Notes: generated by a model not told the origin, from the sequence alone. Shown: positions 40,535 through 49,789, numbered from the stretch's first letter. The stretch is DNA of 64,000 nt from Streptomyces sp. CB02366 (GCF_001905905.1 NZ_LIVT01000009.1:62001-126000), one strand, 5' to 3'. Program-made: numbers and translations.

Positions 40535-41383
40535 CTATCGCGCGGCGAACGCCTCGGCGTGGTCGGCCGCCCAGAGGCGGTAGGGCCGGGCCGGGCGGCC
40601 CGTCAGTTCCTGGACCGTGGGCACGACCGCCGCCTTGGCGCCCGCCCGCTGCCGCTCGGCGCTCTCCAGGAACGCCTCGGCGACGGGTCGCGGGTACTTC
40701 GCCAGCAGGGCGGACCGCGCGGCGTCCACGCCCAGCTCCTCGAAGCGCAGCGGTCGTCCCAGAGCCCGGGAGAGCTGGGCCGTCTGCTCCCGTGCGGTGA
40801 TCGCCTCCGGCCCCGACACGGCGTACGCCTTGCCCTCGTGCCCCGTGCCGGTGAGGGCGGCGACGGCGACCGCGGCGACGTCGCGCGGGTCGACGCAGGC
40901 GACCGGCGCGTCGCCGTGCAGGGCACGCACCACGCCCCGCGACCGGATGCCGGGCGCCCAGGACAGGGTGTTGGACATGAATGTCCTGGGACGGACGAAG
41001 GTCCAGGGGACGCCCGATTCCCGGATCGCCCGCTCGTTCTCCCGCTGGCGCCGGGTGATGAAGTCGGCGGCGCCGGGCTCCTCCACCGCCAGCATGGACA
41101 GCTTGACCAGGTGGCGCACGCCCGCCGCGGCGGCCGCCGCGGCGACCCGCTCGTCGTCGGGCTCGGTGGGGCTGTTCGTCACCAGGAAGAGCGAGGCGAC
41201 GCCCCGCAGCGCCCGGTCGAGGGCGGCCCGGTCCGCGTACGCCCCCTCGACGACCTCGACCCCGTCCCCGGCCGCCCCGAGCCGCTCGGGGCGGCGCGCG
41301 AGGATCCGCACGGGCCCGGCCGCCGCCAACCGCGCGGCGACCTCGCGGCCCACCGCTCCGGTGGCGCCCGTCACGAGAATCAC
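40535..41383 (-). CDS. NmrA-like NAD(P)-binding reductase
   Basis: A 282-residue atypical short-chain dehydrogenase of the NmrA group: N-terminal MILVTGATGAVGREVAARLAAAG (GxxGxxG), RILARRPERL and HLVKLSML. It starts 15 bp after the afsA stop on the same strand, so the two are one operon. In gamma-butyrolactone pathways a reductase is needed to reduce the C6 keto group; this protein may do that, though the known reductases (ScbB, BprA, BarS1) are of different subgroups. It is otherwise unassigned. Confidence 0.78.
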   Translation of the reverse strand: MILVTGATGAVGREVAARLAAAGPVRILARRPERLGAAGDGVEVVEGAYADRAALDRALRGVASLFLVTNSPTEPDDERVAAAAAAAGVRHLVKLSMLAVEEPGAADFITRRQRENERAIRESGVPWTFVRPRTFMSNTLSWAPGIRSRGVVRALHGDAPVACVDPRDVAAVAVAALTGTGHEGKAYAVSGPEAITAREQTAQLSRALGRPLRFEELGVDAARSALLAKYPRPVAEAFLESAERQRAGAKAAVVPTVQELTGRPARPYRLWAADHAEAFAAR

Positions 41384-41398
41384 GTGTGCGCCCCTCCC

Positions 41399-42343
41399 TC
41401 AGCCGCGGACCCGGAAGCCGGACAGGACCGCGGTGAACACCGTTTCGCCGTTCTGACGCCCGGTCACCTGGACCGTCACCGTACCCTCGGCCGTTCCCGG
41501 CAGAACCACCGCCCCGATCCGGCACGGGCTGCCGAACTCGGCATACCGGTGGAACCGGCTGACGACCTCCGTCGGAACGATCCCGCCGTCTCCCACCGCC
41601 AGCCAGGCCGCCTGGCGGGCCGCCTCCAGCAGCAGCATGCCGGGAACGTGGTCGTTGGGGCGCTGGAACAGCGTCGGGTGCCGGGTGTCCACCCGCAGGT
41701 CCCACAGCCCGTCCCGGCCGGTCCCCGACAGCACCACGTCCTCGGTCCTGCTCCGGCCCGCCAGGGCGGCACGGACCGGTGCCGCGGCCGGTATCGATAT
41801 GCTCTCGGCGGCGGCGTCGCCGCGCATCCGCCGGTAGACCTCGGGGCTCGTGAAGCGGGTGACCCCCACCCCCGTCGCCGCCGGCTCCCCGTCACGGTGC
41901 ATCGTCCACGCCACGCGCCCCGCCACCGGCAGCCCGCCGCGCCACTTCAGGCCGGAGCAGTACACCTCCACGTCGACCTCGGCGGGGGCGCCGCCGACCC
42001 TCAGGTGCTCCTGGTGGCACGCGAAGTCCAGGCCCGACAGCAGAAAGTGGTGGCCCAGCGGCACGCCGTACCCCGCGTGGAAGGCGAGCATCGCCGCCTG
42101 CCGCATCACTTCCGCGACCAGCAGCGGGTCGTGCCGGTCGCCGTCCACCGGGGCGAAGAACGCGTGATCGTGCGGAAGGACCGCCGTCACCGAGAACCGG
42201 TCGTGCGCCAGGCGCACCCAGTCGCGCGGAAAGGCGTCCTCGGGCCGGGTCCGGTGCACCATGTCGATCCCCACGGGGTGCGCCACGGCGGCCTCCGCTT
42301 CCATGGCCGGCACCGGATCGATCAAGACTGCTGCTTCGGGCAT
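41399..42343 (-). CDS. afsA: A-factor type gamma-butyrolactone synthase
   Basis: A 314-residue AfsA/ScbA family protein with two hotdog-like repeats, each carrying the family motif. In repeat 1 it is LVAEVMRQAAMLAFHAGYGVPLGHHF and in repeat 2 VPGMLLLEAARQAAWLAVGDGG. VHRTRPEDAFPRDW at the N-terminus is typical. AfsA joins a beta-ketoacyl chain to dihydroxyacetone phosphate, the first committed step to A-factor-like signals. GGGGGGAG precedes the ATG, and an ARE-like site overlaps the promoter. It is followed by the reductase and the receptor genes. Confidence 0.93.
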   Translation of the reverse strand: MPEAAVLIDPVPAMEAEAAVAHPVGIDMVHRTRPEDAFPRDWVRLAHDRFSVTAVLPHDHAFFAPVDGDRHDPLLVAEVMRQAAMLAFHAGYGVPLGHHFLLSGLDFACHQEHLRVGGAPAEVDVEVYCSGLKWRGGLPVAGRVAWTMHRDGEPAATGVGVTRFTSPEVYRRMRGDAAAESISIPAAAPVRAALAGRSRTEDVVLSGTGRDGLWDLRVDTRHPTLFQRPNDHVPGMLLLEAARQAAWLAVGDGGIVPTEVVSRFHRYAEFGSPCRIGAVVLPGTAEGTVTVQVTGRQNGETVFTAVLSGFRVRG

Positions 42344-42401
42344 AACTCCCCCCAGGGGTCATGTGAATGGCGAGCCGTTCCTGCGATGCACGTGCGTTGA
42401 T

Positions 42402-42428
42402 AAGATACAGACTAAGCGGTTTTTTTTC
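42402..42428. promoter_or_regulatory. ARE-like site upstream of afsA
   Basis: AAGATACAGACTAAGCGGTTTTTTTTC on the plus strand follows the AGATACA-N(about 8)-CGGTTYTTTT form of ARE sites found upstream of scbA/afsA homologues. It lies 60 bp before afsA and probably covers the promoter. The rest of 42344-42915 holds no recognised gene. Confidence 0.6.
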
Positions 42429-42915
42429 TATCCTCGAGGGGCCCGCCTCCACCCCTCACGACCGCCTCCAGGCCTCTGTCCAGCAAAGGAGACGAGCCGG
42501 CCGAACAGGAGCGGGCGACCCATGCCCGCAAGAAAATCCCGGCGGCAGCGGCATGAGCATTCGAGAAATACGGCTGCCGAGCCGCGACTCATACCGAAAT
42601 TCCGAAAAGCGCGGGCATCACGAAATGCGCTTGCCTTATCTCCTTTCCCGTCCGAGGAATTCCTCGCGCTCGGCATGGACTGCGTCCCGGGAACCGCCCG
42701 GCGCCGAGCCGGAGCAGTCGCCCGAACCCCGGAACCGACCGGTGGGGGATACTGCGGCGCCCCTCCGCCGACCGGCCCCTCTCCCTGCCGGAGCGGGCCG
42801 AGCCCTTACCCCATCCTCCACCCCGCCGGCCGAGCCGGACCGCTTAGGATGGCGGGTCTCCCCCGCCCCCCCGGCGCGGGCCTGTCCCGGACAAAGGATC
42901 GGAGGCGTCCTCCCC

Positions 42916-43590
42916 GTGCGTGTGCTGCTGGTGGAGGACGACGAGGATCTGCGGGAGGTGATCGCGGCCGGGCTGCGGGACGGGGGCTTCGCCGTGGACT
43001 GCGCGTCGGACTGGCCGGAGGCCGACGTACTGCTGCACGTCACCGCGTACGACTGCGTGGTGCTGGACCGGATGGTGCCCTACGGCGACACCCTCGTCCC
43101 GCTGGAGGCCGGGCGCCGGGCGGGCTGGTCGGTGCCCGTGCTGTGCCTCACCGCCCTGGACTCCCTGGACGAGCGGCTTCGGGGGCTGGAGAGCGGGGCG
43201 GACGACTATCTGGCCAAGCCGTTCGCGATGCGCGAGCTGGTGCTGCGCGTCCGGGCCCTGAGCCGCCGGGCGCCGGCCCGGCTGCCTTCCTTCCTGAGCT
43301 GCGCGGACCTGGTCATGGACGTGGCACGCCACGAGGTGCGGCGCGCCGGGGTGCTGCTGTCCCTGAGCCCGAAGGAGTACGCCGTGCTCCGGCAGCTCCT
43401 CGTCCACCGGGAGGCCGTCGTCACCCGCACCGGACTGCTGGAGCACTGCTGGGACGAGATGGCCGACCCGGTGTCCAATGTGGTGGACGCCGTCGTCGCG
43501 GGCCTGCGGCGCAAGCTCGGCCCGCCCCCTCTGGTGCACACCGTGCGCGGGCAGGGCTTTTCGCTGTCAGCGCGGCCGGGGGCCTCCTGA
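42916..43590 (+). CDS. OmpR-family response regulator
   Basis: A 224-residue response regulator. The receiver domain (1-115) has VEDDED, the phospho-acceptor Asp51 in CVVLDRMVP, LTALD and the conserved Lys in LAKPF. A winged-helix OmpR/PhoB DNA-binding domain (about 130-220) ends DAVVAGLRRKLGPPPLVHTVRGQGFSL. The GTG start has GGAGG at 42901-42905. Its stop overlaps the ATG of the sensor kinase (TGATG), so the pair is translationally coupled. Confidence 0.93.
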   Translation: MRVLLVEDDEDLREVIAAGLRDGGFAVDCASDWPEADVLLHVTAYDCVVLDRMVPYGDTLVPLEAGRRAGWSVPVLCLTALDSLDERLRGLESGADDYLAKPFAMRELVLRVRALSRRAPARLPSFLSCADLVMDVARHEVRRAGVLLSLSPKEYAVLRQLLVHREAVVTRTGLLEHCWDEMADPVSNVVDAVVAGLRRKLGPPPLVHTVRGQGFSLSARPGAS

Positions 43591-44918
43591 TGGCGAAGTC
43601 CGTACGGCCCCGCTCCCCGGCCAGGCGGCGGCTGCGCCGGCTCCAGCTGCGGCTGACCGCCGCGTACGCCCTGATCACCGTCGTCGGACTGGCCTGCCTG
43701 TCCTGGCTGGTGATCCGTACCGACGACCGGGCGCGGCAGGACGCCGAGTACGAGGAGATGCGCCGCCGGGCCTCCGTGGCCGCCTCGCTCGTCTACTACG
43801 AGGACGGCCGGATCCGGCTGGACGGCCTCCAGGACGACGAGGCGACGGCGGGGACCCCGCAGGTCCTGGTGCTGGAGGAGCGGCCGGGCCGGGGACCGGG
43901 CGCCGTGTTCCGGGGCCGTGCCGCACAGTTCGACGTCCCGGGCGCGCCGGTCGCGGCGGTCGCCCGGGCGGCGATGGCCGAGGAGGGGCCGGTGGAAGCC
44001 GGGGCCCGCGACCGCTCGGGGGAACCGGTGCGCCTGCTGGGCGTGCCCTTCTACCACGACGCCACCGACGAGGTGGCGGGCGCGGCCGTCGCGGTCGGCG
44101 ACCCGGAACACGGGGCGGCCGAGCACCGCAGCCTGGTCCTTTCCCTGGTCGCCGGGGCCGGGGCGCTGACGGCGCTGGCCGCGCTGAGCGGCCACGTCCT
44201 CTCGGGGCGCAGCATGCGGCCGGCCTGGGAGGCGTTGGAGCAGCAGGAGAGGCTGCTGGCCGACGCGGCGCACGAGCTGCGGACCCCGGTCGCGGTAATG
44301 CGCGGTTCGGTGGAGATGGCGGCCGGCGCCCCGGGGGTCCTCGACGCGCATCTGCCCCGGATCCGGCGGGCGGCGGACCGGATGGCCGACGTCGTGGAGA
44401 ACCTGCTGATCCGGGGGCGGCTGGAGGCGGCCGTGGACGCCGTACGGGCGGAGCCGCTGCGGCTGGACAAGCTCGTGGAGGAGATGTGCGCGGAGCTGCC
44501 GCAGAGCGTGCCCCGGCCGCGTCTGCGGACGGTGGAGTCGGTGGTGGGGGCCGACGCGGCCCTGGTGCGGGTCGCCGTACGGAACCTGCTGGACAACGCC
44601 GTGCGGCACGGGCGCGCCTCCGATGCGCGGGACGGGGGCGGACTGCTGGTGACCGTGTGCGGGCCCGAGGTGGTGGTGGCCGACCGGGGCCCGGGGGTGG
44701 ATCCGGCACGGTTGCCGGAACTGACGGAGCGGTTCAGTTCGCCGGGCGGAGGAACGGGTATCGGCCTCTCGCTGGTGCGGCGGGTGGCGGAGGCGCACCG
44801 CGGAACGCTCACCGTCCGGGCCCGTCCCGGAGGCGGAGCGGAGTTCGTCCTGCGCCTCGCCCCCGCTCGCTCCCGACGTGAGCGCCGCCGCGGAGCGGTC
44901 CTCACGATTCGCTCATGA
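43590..44918 (+). CDS. Sensor histidine kinase
   Basis: A 442-residue membrane kinase with two transmembrane helices (about 22-42 and 183-205) bounding a roughly 140-residue extracytoplasmic sensor. The HisKA phospho-acceptor is in DAAHELRTPVAVMRGSVEMA, and the ATP-binding domain shows the N box VRNLLDNAVRHG, G1 ADRGPGVD and G2 GGGTGIGLSLVRR. No HAMP domain is evident. Coupled to the response regulator and followed after 52 bp by a GH114 hydrolase gene on the same strand, a probable target. Confidence 0.92.
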   Translation: MAKSVRPRSPARRRLRRLQLRLTAAYALITVVGLACLSWLVIRTDDRARQDAEYEEMRRRASVAASLVYYEDGRIRLDGLQDDEATAGTPQVLVLEERPGRGPGAVFRGRAAQFDVPGAPVAAVARAAMAEEGPVEAGARDRSGEPVRLLGVPFYHDATDEVAGAAVAVGDPEHGAAEHRSLVLSLVAGAGALTALAALSGHVLSGRSMRPAWEALEQQERLLADAAHELRTPVAVMRGSVEMAAGAPGVLDAHLPRIRRAADRMADVVENLLIRGRLEAAVDAVRAEPLRLDKLVEEMCAELPQSVPRPRLRTVESVVGADAALVRVAVRNLLDNAVRHGRASDARDGGGLLVTVCGPEVVVADRGPGVDPARLPELTERFSSPGGGTGIGLSLVRRVAEAHRGTLTVRARPGGGAEFVLRLAPARSRRERRRGAVLTIRS

Positions 44919-44970
44919 TCGACCGTCCATGATGTGGGGAAAGGTTCGAAACCCACGTCCGGGAGTACGC

Positions 44971-45831
44971 ATGCCCCACCCCGCCGTCCGCCCTCCGTTC
45001 CGCCGCAAAGGCGCCCTCGCCGCCCTGGCGTGCGCGGTCGCGATCGCGGCGGGGGCGGGGTTGCTCCTGTCGCACGCCTCCGCAGCGGGTTCCCCGGCCG
45101 GGGCGGCGCCCGAGGTCGTGCCGCCCACGGCGCACGTGCCCTTCGACTACCAGCTCGGCGGCGCGTACACCCCGCCCGCCGGAGTCGGAGCCGTCTCCCG
45201 TGACCGCGGGGCCGAGCCGGCCGAGGGCCTCTACAACGTCTGCTACGTCAACGCTTTCCAGACCCAGCCCGACGCGCTGGACTGGTGGGCGGAGCACCAC
45301 CCCGGCCTGCTGCTGCGCGACGGCGAAGGCGAGCTGGTCGAGGACGACGCGTGGGGCGAGGCGCTGCTCGACACCTCCACCGCGGCCAAGCGCGCCCGGC
45401 TGGCGGAGATCGTGGGCGCCTGGATCGAGGGCTGCGCCGCCTCCGGTTTCCAGGCGGTGGAACCGGACAACCTCGACTCCTACGAGCGGTCCGGCGGGCT
45501 GCTGGCCCCGGCGCACAACGCGGCGTTCGCGAAGCTGCTGGCCGACCGCGCGCACGCCGCCGGACTGGCGATCGGCCAGAAGAACACCACCGATCTGCTG
45601 GAGCGACGGGAGGGGATCGGGTTCGACTTCGCCGTCGTCGAGGAGTGCGGCCGGTACGACGAGTGCGGCGACTTCGCCACCGCGTACGACGACCGGGTGT
45701 TCGTGGTCGAGTACACCGACCGCGATTTCGTGAAGGCGTGTGCGTCCGTGGGGGCGAAGGTCTCCGTCGTGCGCCGGGATCTCGACGTCGTCCCCGCCGG
45801 GCGGCCGGGGTACGTGCACCGCGCCTGCTGA
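44971..45831 (+). CDS. Secreted GH114 endo-alpha-1,4-polygalactosaminidase-like hydrolase
   Basis: A 286-residue secreted protein. The signal peptide is MPHPAVRPPFRRKG followed by an Ala-rich core ending near SHASAAG. The TIM-barrel domain has the GH114 features: DYQLGGAYTPPAGVGAVSRDR, LYNVCYVNAFQTQP, GFQAVEPDNLDSYERS, IGQKNTTDLL and FAVVEECGRYDEC. The acidic residues in EPDNLD and VVEEC are the likely catalytic pair. Family members cleave alpha-1,4-galactosaminogalactan. It lies just behind the two-component system. A GGGAG site sets the ATG. Confidence 0.9.
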   Translation: MPHPAVRPPFRRKGALAALACAVAIAAGAGLLLSHASAAGSPAGAAPEVVPPTAHVPFDYQLGGAYTPPAGVGAVSRDRGAEPAEGLYNVCYVNAFQTQPDALDWWAEHHPGLLLRDGEGELVEDDAWGEALLDTSTAAKRARLAEIVGAWIEGCAASGFQAVEPDNLDSYERSGGLLAPAHNAAFAKLLADRAHAAGLAIGQKNTTDLLERREGIGFDFAVVEECGRYDECGDFATAYDDRVFVVEYTDRDFVKACASVGAKVSVVRRDLDVVPAGRPGYVHRAC

Positions 45832-45852
45832 GCGCGCCCGAGGGGCACGGGG

Positions 45853-46641
45853 CTACGCCGGGGGGGCGCAGACCGTGAAGATGCCGCCCTCGGGATCGGT
45901 GACCACCACTTCGGTCCTGCCGTCGGGCGCGTCCTCCGGAGGGCCTGCCGATCCGCCGGCCGCGCGGGCCGCCGCGGTGGCCGCTTCCAGGTCCGCGACA
46001 TGGAAGCGGACGTGCCAGCGCGGGTGCAGCCGGGGGTCGGCGCACGACGCGTCCCCGCCGCCGCGGAGGGTGGCCACGGTGCGGCCGCCCTGGCGGACGA
46101 CGACGGCGTCCTGCCTGCAGGCGTAGCCGACGTCGCAGCCCCCGGGCTCCTGGGACGCCCAGCCGAACACCTCGGCGTAGAAGATCGCGGAGTCGAAGGC
46201 GTGGCTCGTCCGCAGTTCGAGGGAGGCCGGGGCGTTGTCGCGTCCGAGCGACCAGGGCGGGGTCCGCCCCTCCCAGAAGCCGAATCCGGCCCCTTCCCGG
46301 TCGGCGGCCACCGCTCCCCGGCCGGGGCCCAGCCGGATCGGGCCGACGGCGATGGTGCCGCCCCGTTCCCGGACCCGGGCGGCGGCGTCGTCGGCGTCCG
46401 CGACGGCGAAGTACGGGGTCCAGGAGGCGGCGGTGGGCAGGCCGGGGGCGCTTTGGCCGATCCCGGCGACGGGCAGGGCGTCGAGGTGGGCGACCGAGAA
46501 CCCCTCGCCGAGGGCGCCGGAGCGGAAGGCCCACCCGAGGACGGCCCCGTAGAACTCCTGGGCGGCCCGCAGGTCCCGGGTCATGAGACTGACCCAGCAC
46601 GGTGTGCCGTGCACAGGAGTGGTCTGCTCTGTCGCGGTCAT
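45853..46641 (-). CDS. Two-domain VOC-family protein
   Basis: A 262-residue protein with two vicinal-oxygen-chelate domains: residues about 10-125 (CWVSLMTRDLRAAQEFYGAVLGW, ending AGFGFWEG) and 135-260 (SLELRTSHAFDSAIFYAEVFGW, ending VVTDPEGGIFTVCAP). Such tandem VOC proteins in Streptomyces are often hydroxylase- or glyoxalase-like, without assigned substrate. The start at MTATEQ is preceded by a GAGGAGA site. It converges on the GH114 gene. Confidence 0.85.
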   Translation of the reverse strand: MTATEQTTPVHGTPCWVSLMTRDLRAAQEFYGAVLGWAFRSGALGEGFSVAHLDALPVAGIGQSAPGLPTAASWTPYFAVADADDAAARVRERGGTIAVGPIRLGPGRGAVAADREGAGFGFWEGRTPPWSLGRDNAPASLELRTSHAFDSAIFYAEVFGWASQEPGGCDVGYACRQDAVVVRQGGRTVATLRGGGDASCADPRLHPRWHVRFHVADLEAATAAARAAGGSAGPPEDAPDGRTEVVVTDPEGGIFTVCAPPA

Positions 46642-46890
46642 CGGGATCGGTCTCCTCGTCCCCTCCGGTGGGCCGCCGGTACCCGGCGACGGCCCGGCGG
46701 GCGGGGCGGGTTGATCACCGGCCGTTCGGGGGCCGGTGCGCTCCGGAACGTCACCGGCCTCTCCGGGGCGGCACGCCTCCATACCTACGCCGCCGAGGTC
46801 GCCGCCGCCACCCGGGCGGGGCTCCGGAACGGGGCGGTCGCGCGCCCCGGGGCCGTGTCAGTGGCCGGTGGCCGGTGGCAGACTGCCCGC

Positions 46891-47484
46891 ATGATCTCTG
46901 TGCAGTCGAAGGCCGATCTCCAGCGCTACCTGCGGTCCGCCCGTGAGACCTTGCTGTGGAAACTCGAAGGGCTCGGCGAGTACGACGTCCGCCGCCCTCT
47001 CACCCCCACCGGGACCAACCTCCTCGGGCTGGTCAAACACGCCGCGGGGGTGGAGCTCGGGTATTTCGGCGAGACGTTCGGCCGCCCGTTCCCCGGGACC
47101 CCGCACGCATTCTCGGACGATGCCGAGGCCAACGAGGACATGTGGGCGAGGGCCGACGAGTCGCGCGAGGACGTCCTCGACCTGTACCGCCGGGTCGCCG
47201 AGCACGCGGACGCCACGATCGCCGCGCTGCCGCTCGAAACGGTCGGCCGGGTCCGGTGGTGGCCCGAAGACCGGGCGCGGGTGACGCTGCATCAGGTCCT
47301 GGTCCATGTGATCGCGGACCTCCAACGGCACGCGGGCCACGCCGACGTCGTACGGGAACTCATCGACGGGGCCGTCGGGCTGCAGGCCGGCAACGACAAC
47401 ATGCCGCCGGAGGACGCCGCCTGGTGGGAGGGGTACCGGCAGCGTCTGGAGCAGGCGGCACGGGAGGCGCAGGCTGCGGGGTGA
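46891..47484 (+). CDS. DinB-family (DUF664-like) protein
   Basis: A 197-residue four-helix-bundle protein of the DinB/DUF664 class. The likely metal-ligand histidines are in LVKHAAGVELGYFGETFG and HVIADLQRHAGHADVVRELIDG. Relatives include mycothiol-dependent transferases and many uncharacterised proteins. The start is a bare ATG shortly downstream of a GC-rich leader; no strong ribosome site is visible. Confidence 0.85.
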   Translation: MISVQSKADLQRYLRSARETLLWKLEGLGEYDVRRPLTPTGTNLLGLVKHAAGVELGYFGETFGRPFPGTPHAFSDDAEANEDMWARADESREDVLDLYRRVAEHADATIAALPLETVGRVRWWPEDRARVTLHQVLVHVIADLQRHAGHADVVRELIDGAVGLQAGNDNMPPEDAAWWEGYRQRLEQAAREAQAAG

Positions 47485-47543
47485 AGGCCGCCCCGCCCGG
47501 GTCGGGCCGGACCCGCCGCCAGCCCCCGGCCAGAGGCCCTGGC

Positions 47544-48221
47544 TCACGGCTGTTCCGCGCTGCCCGCGAGCGGCACGGGTTCGCCGATCCGGTGCGCGGC
47601 GGTGCGCCAGGCGGCGGTGACGGCGGCGCGGGCCGCGGCGGTCGCCGCACCGACCTCCGCAGGCAGGCGCAGCGGGGCCCCGATGTGGACGTGGAGCCGG
47701 GGGCGGCGGGCCGGGGCGGTGAGGAAGCCGGAGATCTGCTTGACGCACGGGCCCGAGCTGACCCGGCGGGCCCCCGCCTGGCCGAGCGGTACGACAGGCG
47801 CTCCGGAGACGTGTGCGAGGCGGGCGAGTCCACTGCGGAAGACCTCGGGCGGAGCCTCCGCCGCGTCGGTGCGGCAGGGCAGCCGGCCTTCGCCGTAGAT
47901 CAGCAGATGGCGGCCGTTCCCGAGCGCGAGCGCCGCCGTGTCGAGCGCGCTCGCCGCCCGGTCGGTGCCGCGGTGCACGGGTACATGGCCGCCGCGTTCC
48001 AGGAGACGGCCGAGGACCGGGACGCGCCAGAGGCCGGCGGCGGCCATGACCACGGGCTCGACGCCCAGGCGGCGCAGGGCGGCGAGCACGATGCCCGGGT
48101 CGGCCAGGGAGGTGTGGTTGGCCACGATGATGCTGCCCGCGGCCGGGGCCGTGGCGTGGTCGGACGTGACCGTGAGGTGTCCGAGCGAGGGGACGACGGC
48201 GGCTGCGATACGGCTGAGCAC
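47544..48221 (-). CDS. PlsC-type lysophospholipid acyltransferase
   Basis: A 225-residue acyltransferase with the catalytic HxxxxD motif in VANHTSLADPG and the RGTDRAA/GEGRLP region that takes the place of the FPEGTRS box, here clearly degenerate. The VMAAAGLWRVPVLGRLLERGGHVPVHRG stretch is the usual membrane-associated helix. It would acylate lysophosphatidic acid or an ornithine/aminolipid. The GTG start has GGGAGAG upstream. Confidence 0.87.
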   Translation of the reverse strand: MLSRIAAAVVPSLGHLTVTSDHATAPAAGSIIVANHTSLADPGIVLAALRRLGVEPVVMAAAGLWRVPVLGRLLERGGHVPVHRGTDRAASALDTAALALGNGRHLLIYGEGRLPCRTDAAEAPPEVFRSGLARLAHVSGAPVVPLGQAGARRVSSGPCVKQISGFLTAPARRPRLHVHIGAPLRLPAEVGAATAAARAAVTAAWRTAAHRIGEPVPLAGSAEQP

Positions 48222-48912
48222 GGCTCTCCCGGGGGTCCGGCGGGCGGGGGCCGCCCGCGGGCGGCGGGGCGGCGGCGGGGCCGCCGCTTTCGGCTCGTCC
48301 CCGTCGTGTCCTCATCGTCGCGGCGGCCGGGGCGCGGGACCTGAGTGCGGATACTCAGTCGCCAGGGGGCGATCCTCCAGTGACGCCCGGGCGGTGGGAC
48401 GCCGGGTGCGGACCGGGCTCCGGCGGGGCGACGCGCGAGCCCGACCGGCGTGCGGCCGCCCCTGCCCGTTGACCGCTGACGCGGTGGACGGACCGGGGGG
48501 CGGTGGTCGCGACGGCCGGCGGTCCGCCGGTGCGGGAGGGGCCGGTCACGTGCGGGGGCACGCGCCCCGCGGCGGCCGGCTGGGAGCGCTCTCCACGCGA
48601 CTGCGTGGACCGCTCACCGGAGCACGGCCGCCGCGGGCGGTCGCGACGGCGGTTCCGGGCGGGGGCCGCGGTGGCCGCGGGCGTCGTCGGACGCCCGGCC
48701 TGCCGCGGCCTCACCCGCTTCCGCTTGCGCCGGTCGCTCAGCCGACCGGAGCGCCACGAACGCAAGAATGTGGCGATGATCGCAGGACGCTCATCGTCCG
48801 GTGCTGGTCGGTTCCGCCCTCGGGCGGCTGCGGACCGGGGTTCCGGCTCGCCCCAGGGGCGCCCTGCCGGTCGGGGCCGGGGAAGGACCGGCCGTGATCC
48901 CCGCGACGGCTC
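48222..48912. other. Intergenic stretch with no recognised gene
   Basis: About 690 bp of Arg/Gly/Pro-rich open frames on both strands. No frame shows a domain or a convincing ribosome site, and I see no strong inverted repeat. Nothing is called here. Confidence 0.5.
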
Positions 48913-49074
48913 CTAACGGGCCGCGGCCGTCGTTCTGGGGGCGCCGAAGTCGATGGCGCGGCCGGCCTCGCGCAGGACCTCCTCGGCCACCCGGCGCACT
49001 TCGGCGGGCACGTCGCCCTGTTCCTCCACGAGTCCGGCGTAGATCGGTGCTTCGGTGCTGTCTGCGGAGCTCAT
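48913..49074 (-). CDS. Small 53-residue hypothetical protein
   Basis: A short gene read directly from the complement. ATG at 49074 begins MSSADSTEAPIYAGL, and the product ends AIDFGAPRTTAAAR at TAG (48913-48915). GGAGAA sits 9 bp before the ATG. The middle is a predicted acidic amphipathic helix (PAEVRRVAEEVLREAG). Codon use matches its neighbours, with strong GC at third positions. I do not recognise a family; it is not obviously a toxin, antitoxin or peptide precursor. DUF6630-like and zinc-ribbon genes lie upstream on the same strand. Confidence 0.65.
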   Translation of the reverse strand: MSSADSTEAPIYAGLVEEQGDVPAEVRRVAEEVLREAGRAIDFGAPRTTAAAR

Positions 49075-49249
49075 ACAGTTCGTTTCTCCGTCGGTCGGGT
49101 GCGGAAGCCTACGCCGGTCGGCGGAGGCGGGGGCGAGTGTACGTGGTGGGCGGCGGCGGTCGCGATTCGGTTCCGGCGCGCGGACCCCCGCCGCACCTGG
49201 TGGAACGGCGGCCCGTCCCGCCTGCGGCGGGAGTGCGGGGCGTACCCCG

Positions 49250-49789
49250 TCACTGCCCGGGGCCGGCGGCGCCCAGGTGCTCCACGGGGAAGCCGGCCCG
49301 GCCGGCGAGCGCGGTCAGCTCGTCGGCACGGGCCGCTCTCAGGCCCACCACCGGGTAGCAGTCGGAGTCGATGTCGAGGACGGCCAGGGCCGCGCCGATC
49401 TCGCGGTAGCGGCGGCCGCAGGCGTGCAGGAAGTCGTAGGTCGGCAGGGACGTCCCCGCGGGCTCGGAGAGCGTCCACGGGTCCGGGGAAGGCCGCGATT
49501 CGAGCGCCCTCAGCTGGGCGCGGACCTCCTCCGCGCCCTCCTTCCAGTCGAACTCCGCGAGCAGCCCGCGGGCGGCGAGCGCGTCGATGAGCGCGATCCA
49601 GGGGAGGTTGTCCACCGGCTCGTCGATGCCCCGTTCCTCCAGGCGGTCCTCGAAGGCGCTCACATAGCCGTTCGGGTCGTCGTGTGCGCGGAGCACCTCA
49701 TCGGCCACCCCGGGGTGCGCGGGGGCGAGCAGCGAGGCGATCTCGGCCAGGGAGGTGCGGACGGTCCCGGCGTCGCGCGGGTCGGACAT
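49250..49789 (-). CDS. DUF6630-like protein
   Basis: A 179-residue cytosolic protein that appears to belong to DUF6630: N-terminal helical part (SLAEIASLLAPAHPGVADEVLRA), DNLPWIALIDALAARGLLAEFDWKEG, and the conserved C-terminal LPTYDFLHACGRRYREIGAALAVLDIDSDCYPV. GGAGAG precedes the ATG. Function unknown; no catalytic motif is evident. Confidence 0.72.
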   Translation of the reverse strand: MSDPRDAGTVRTSLAEIASLLAPAHPGVADEVLRAHDDPNGYVSAFEDRLEERGIDEPVDNLPWIALIDALAARGLLAEFDWKEGAEEVRAQLRALESRPSPDPWTLSEPAGTSLPTYDFLHACGRRYREIGAALAVLDIDSDCYPVVGLRAARADELTALAGRAGFPVEHLGAAGPGQ

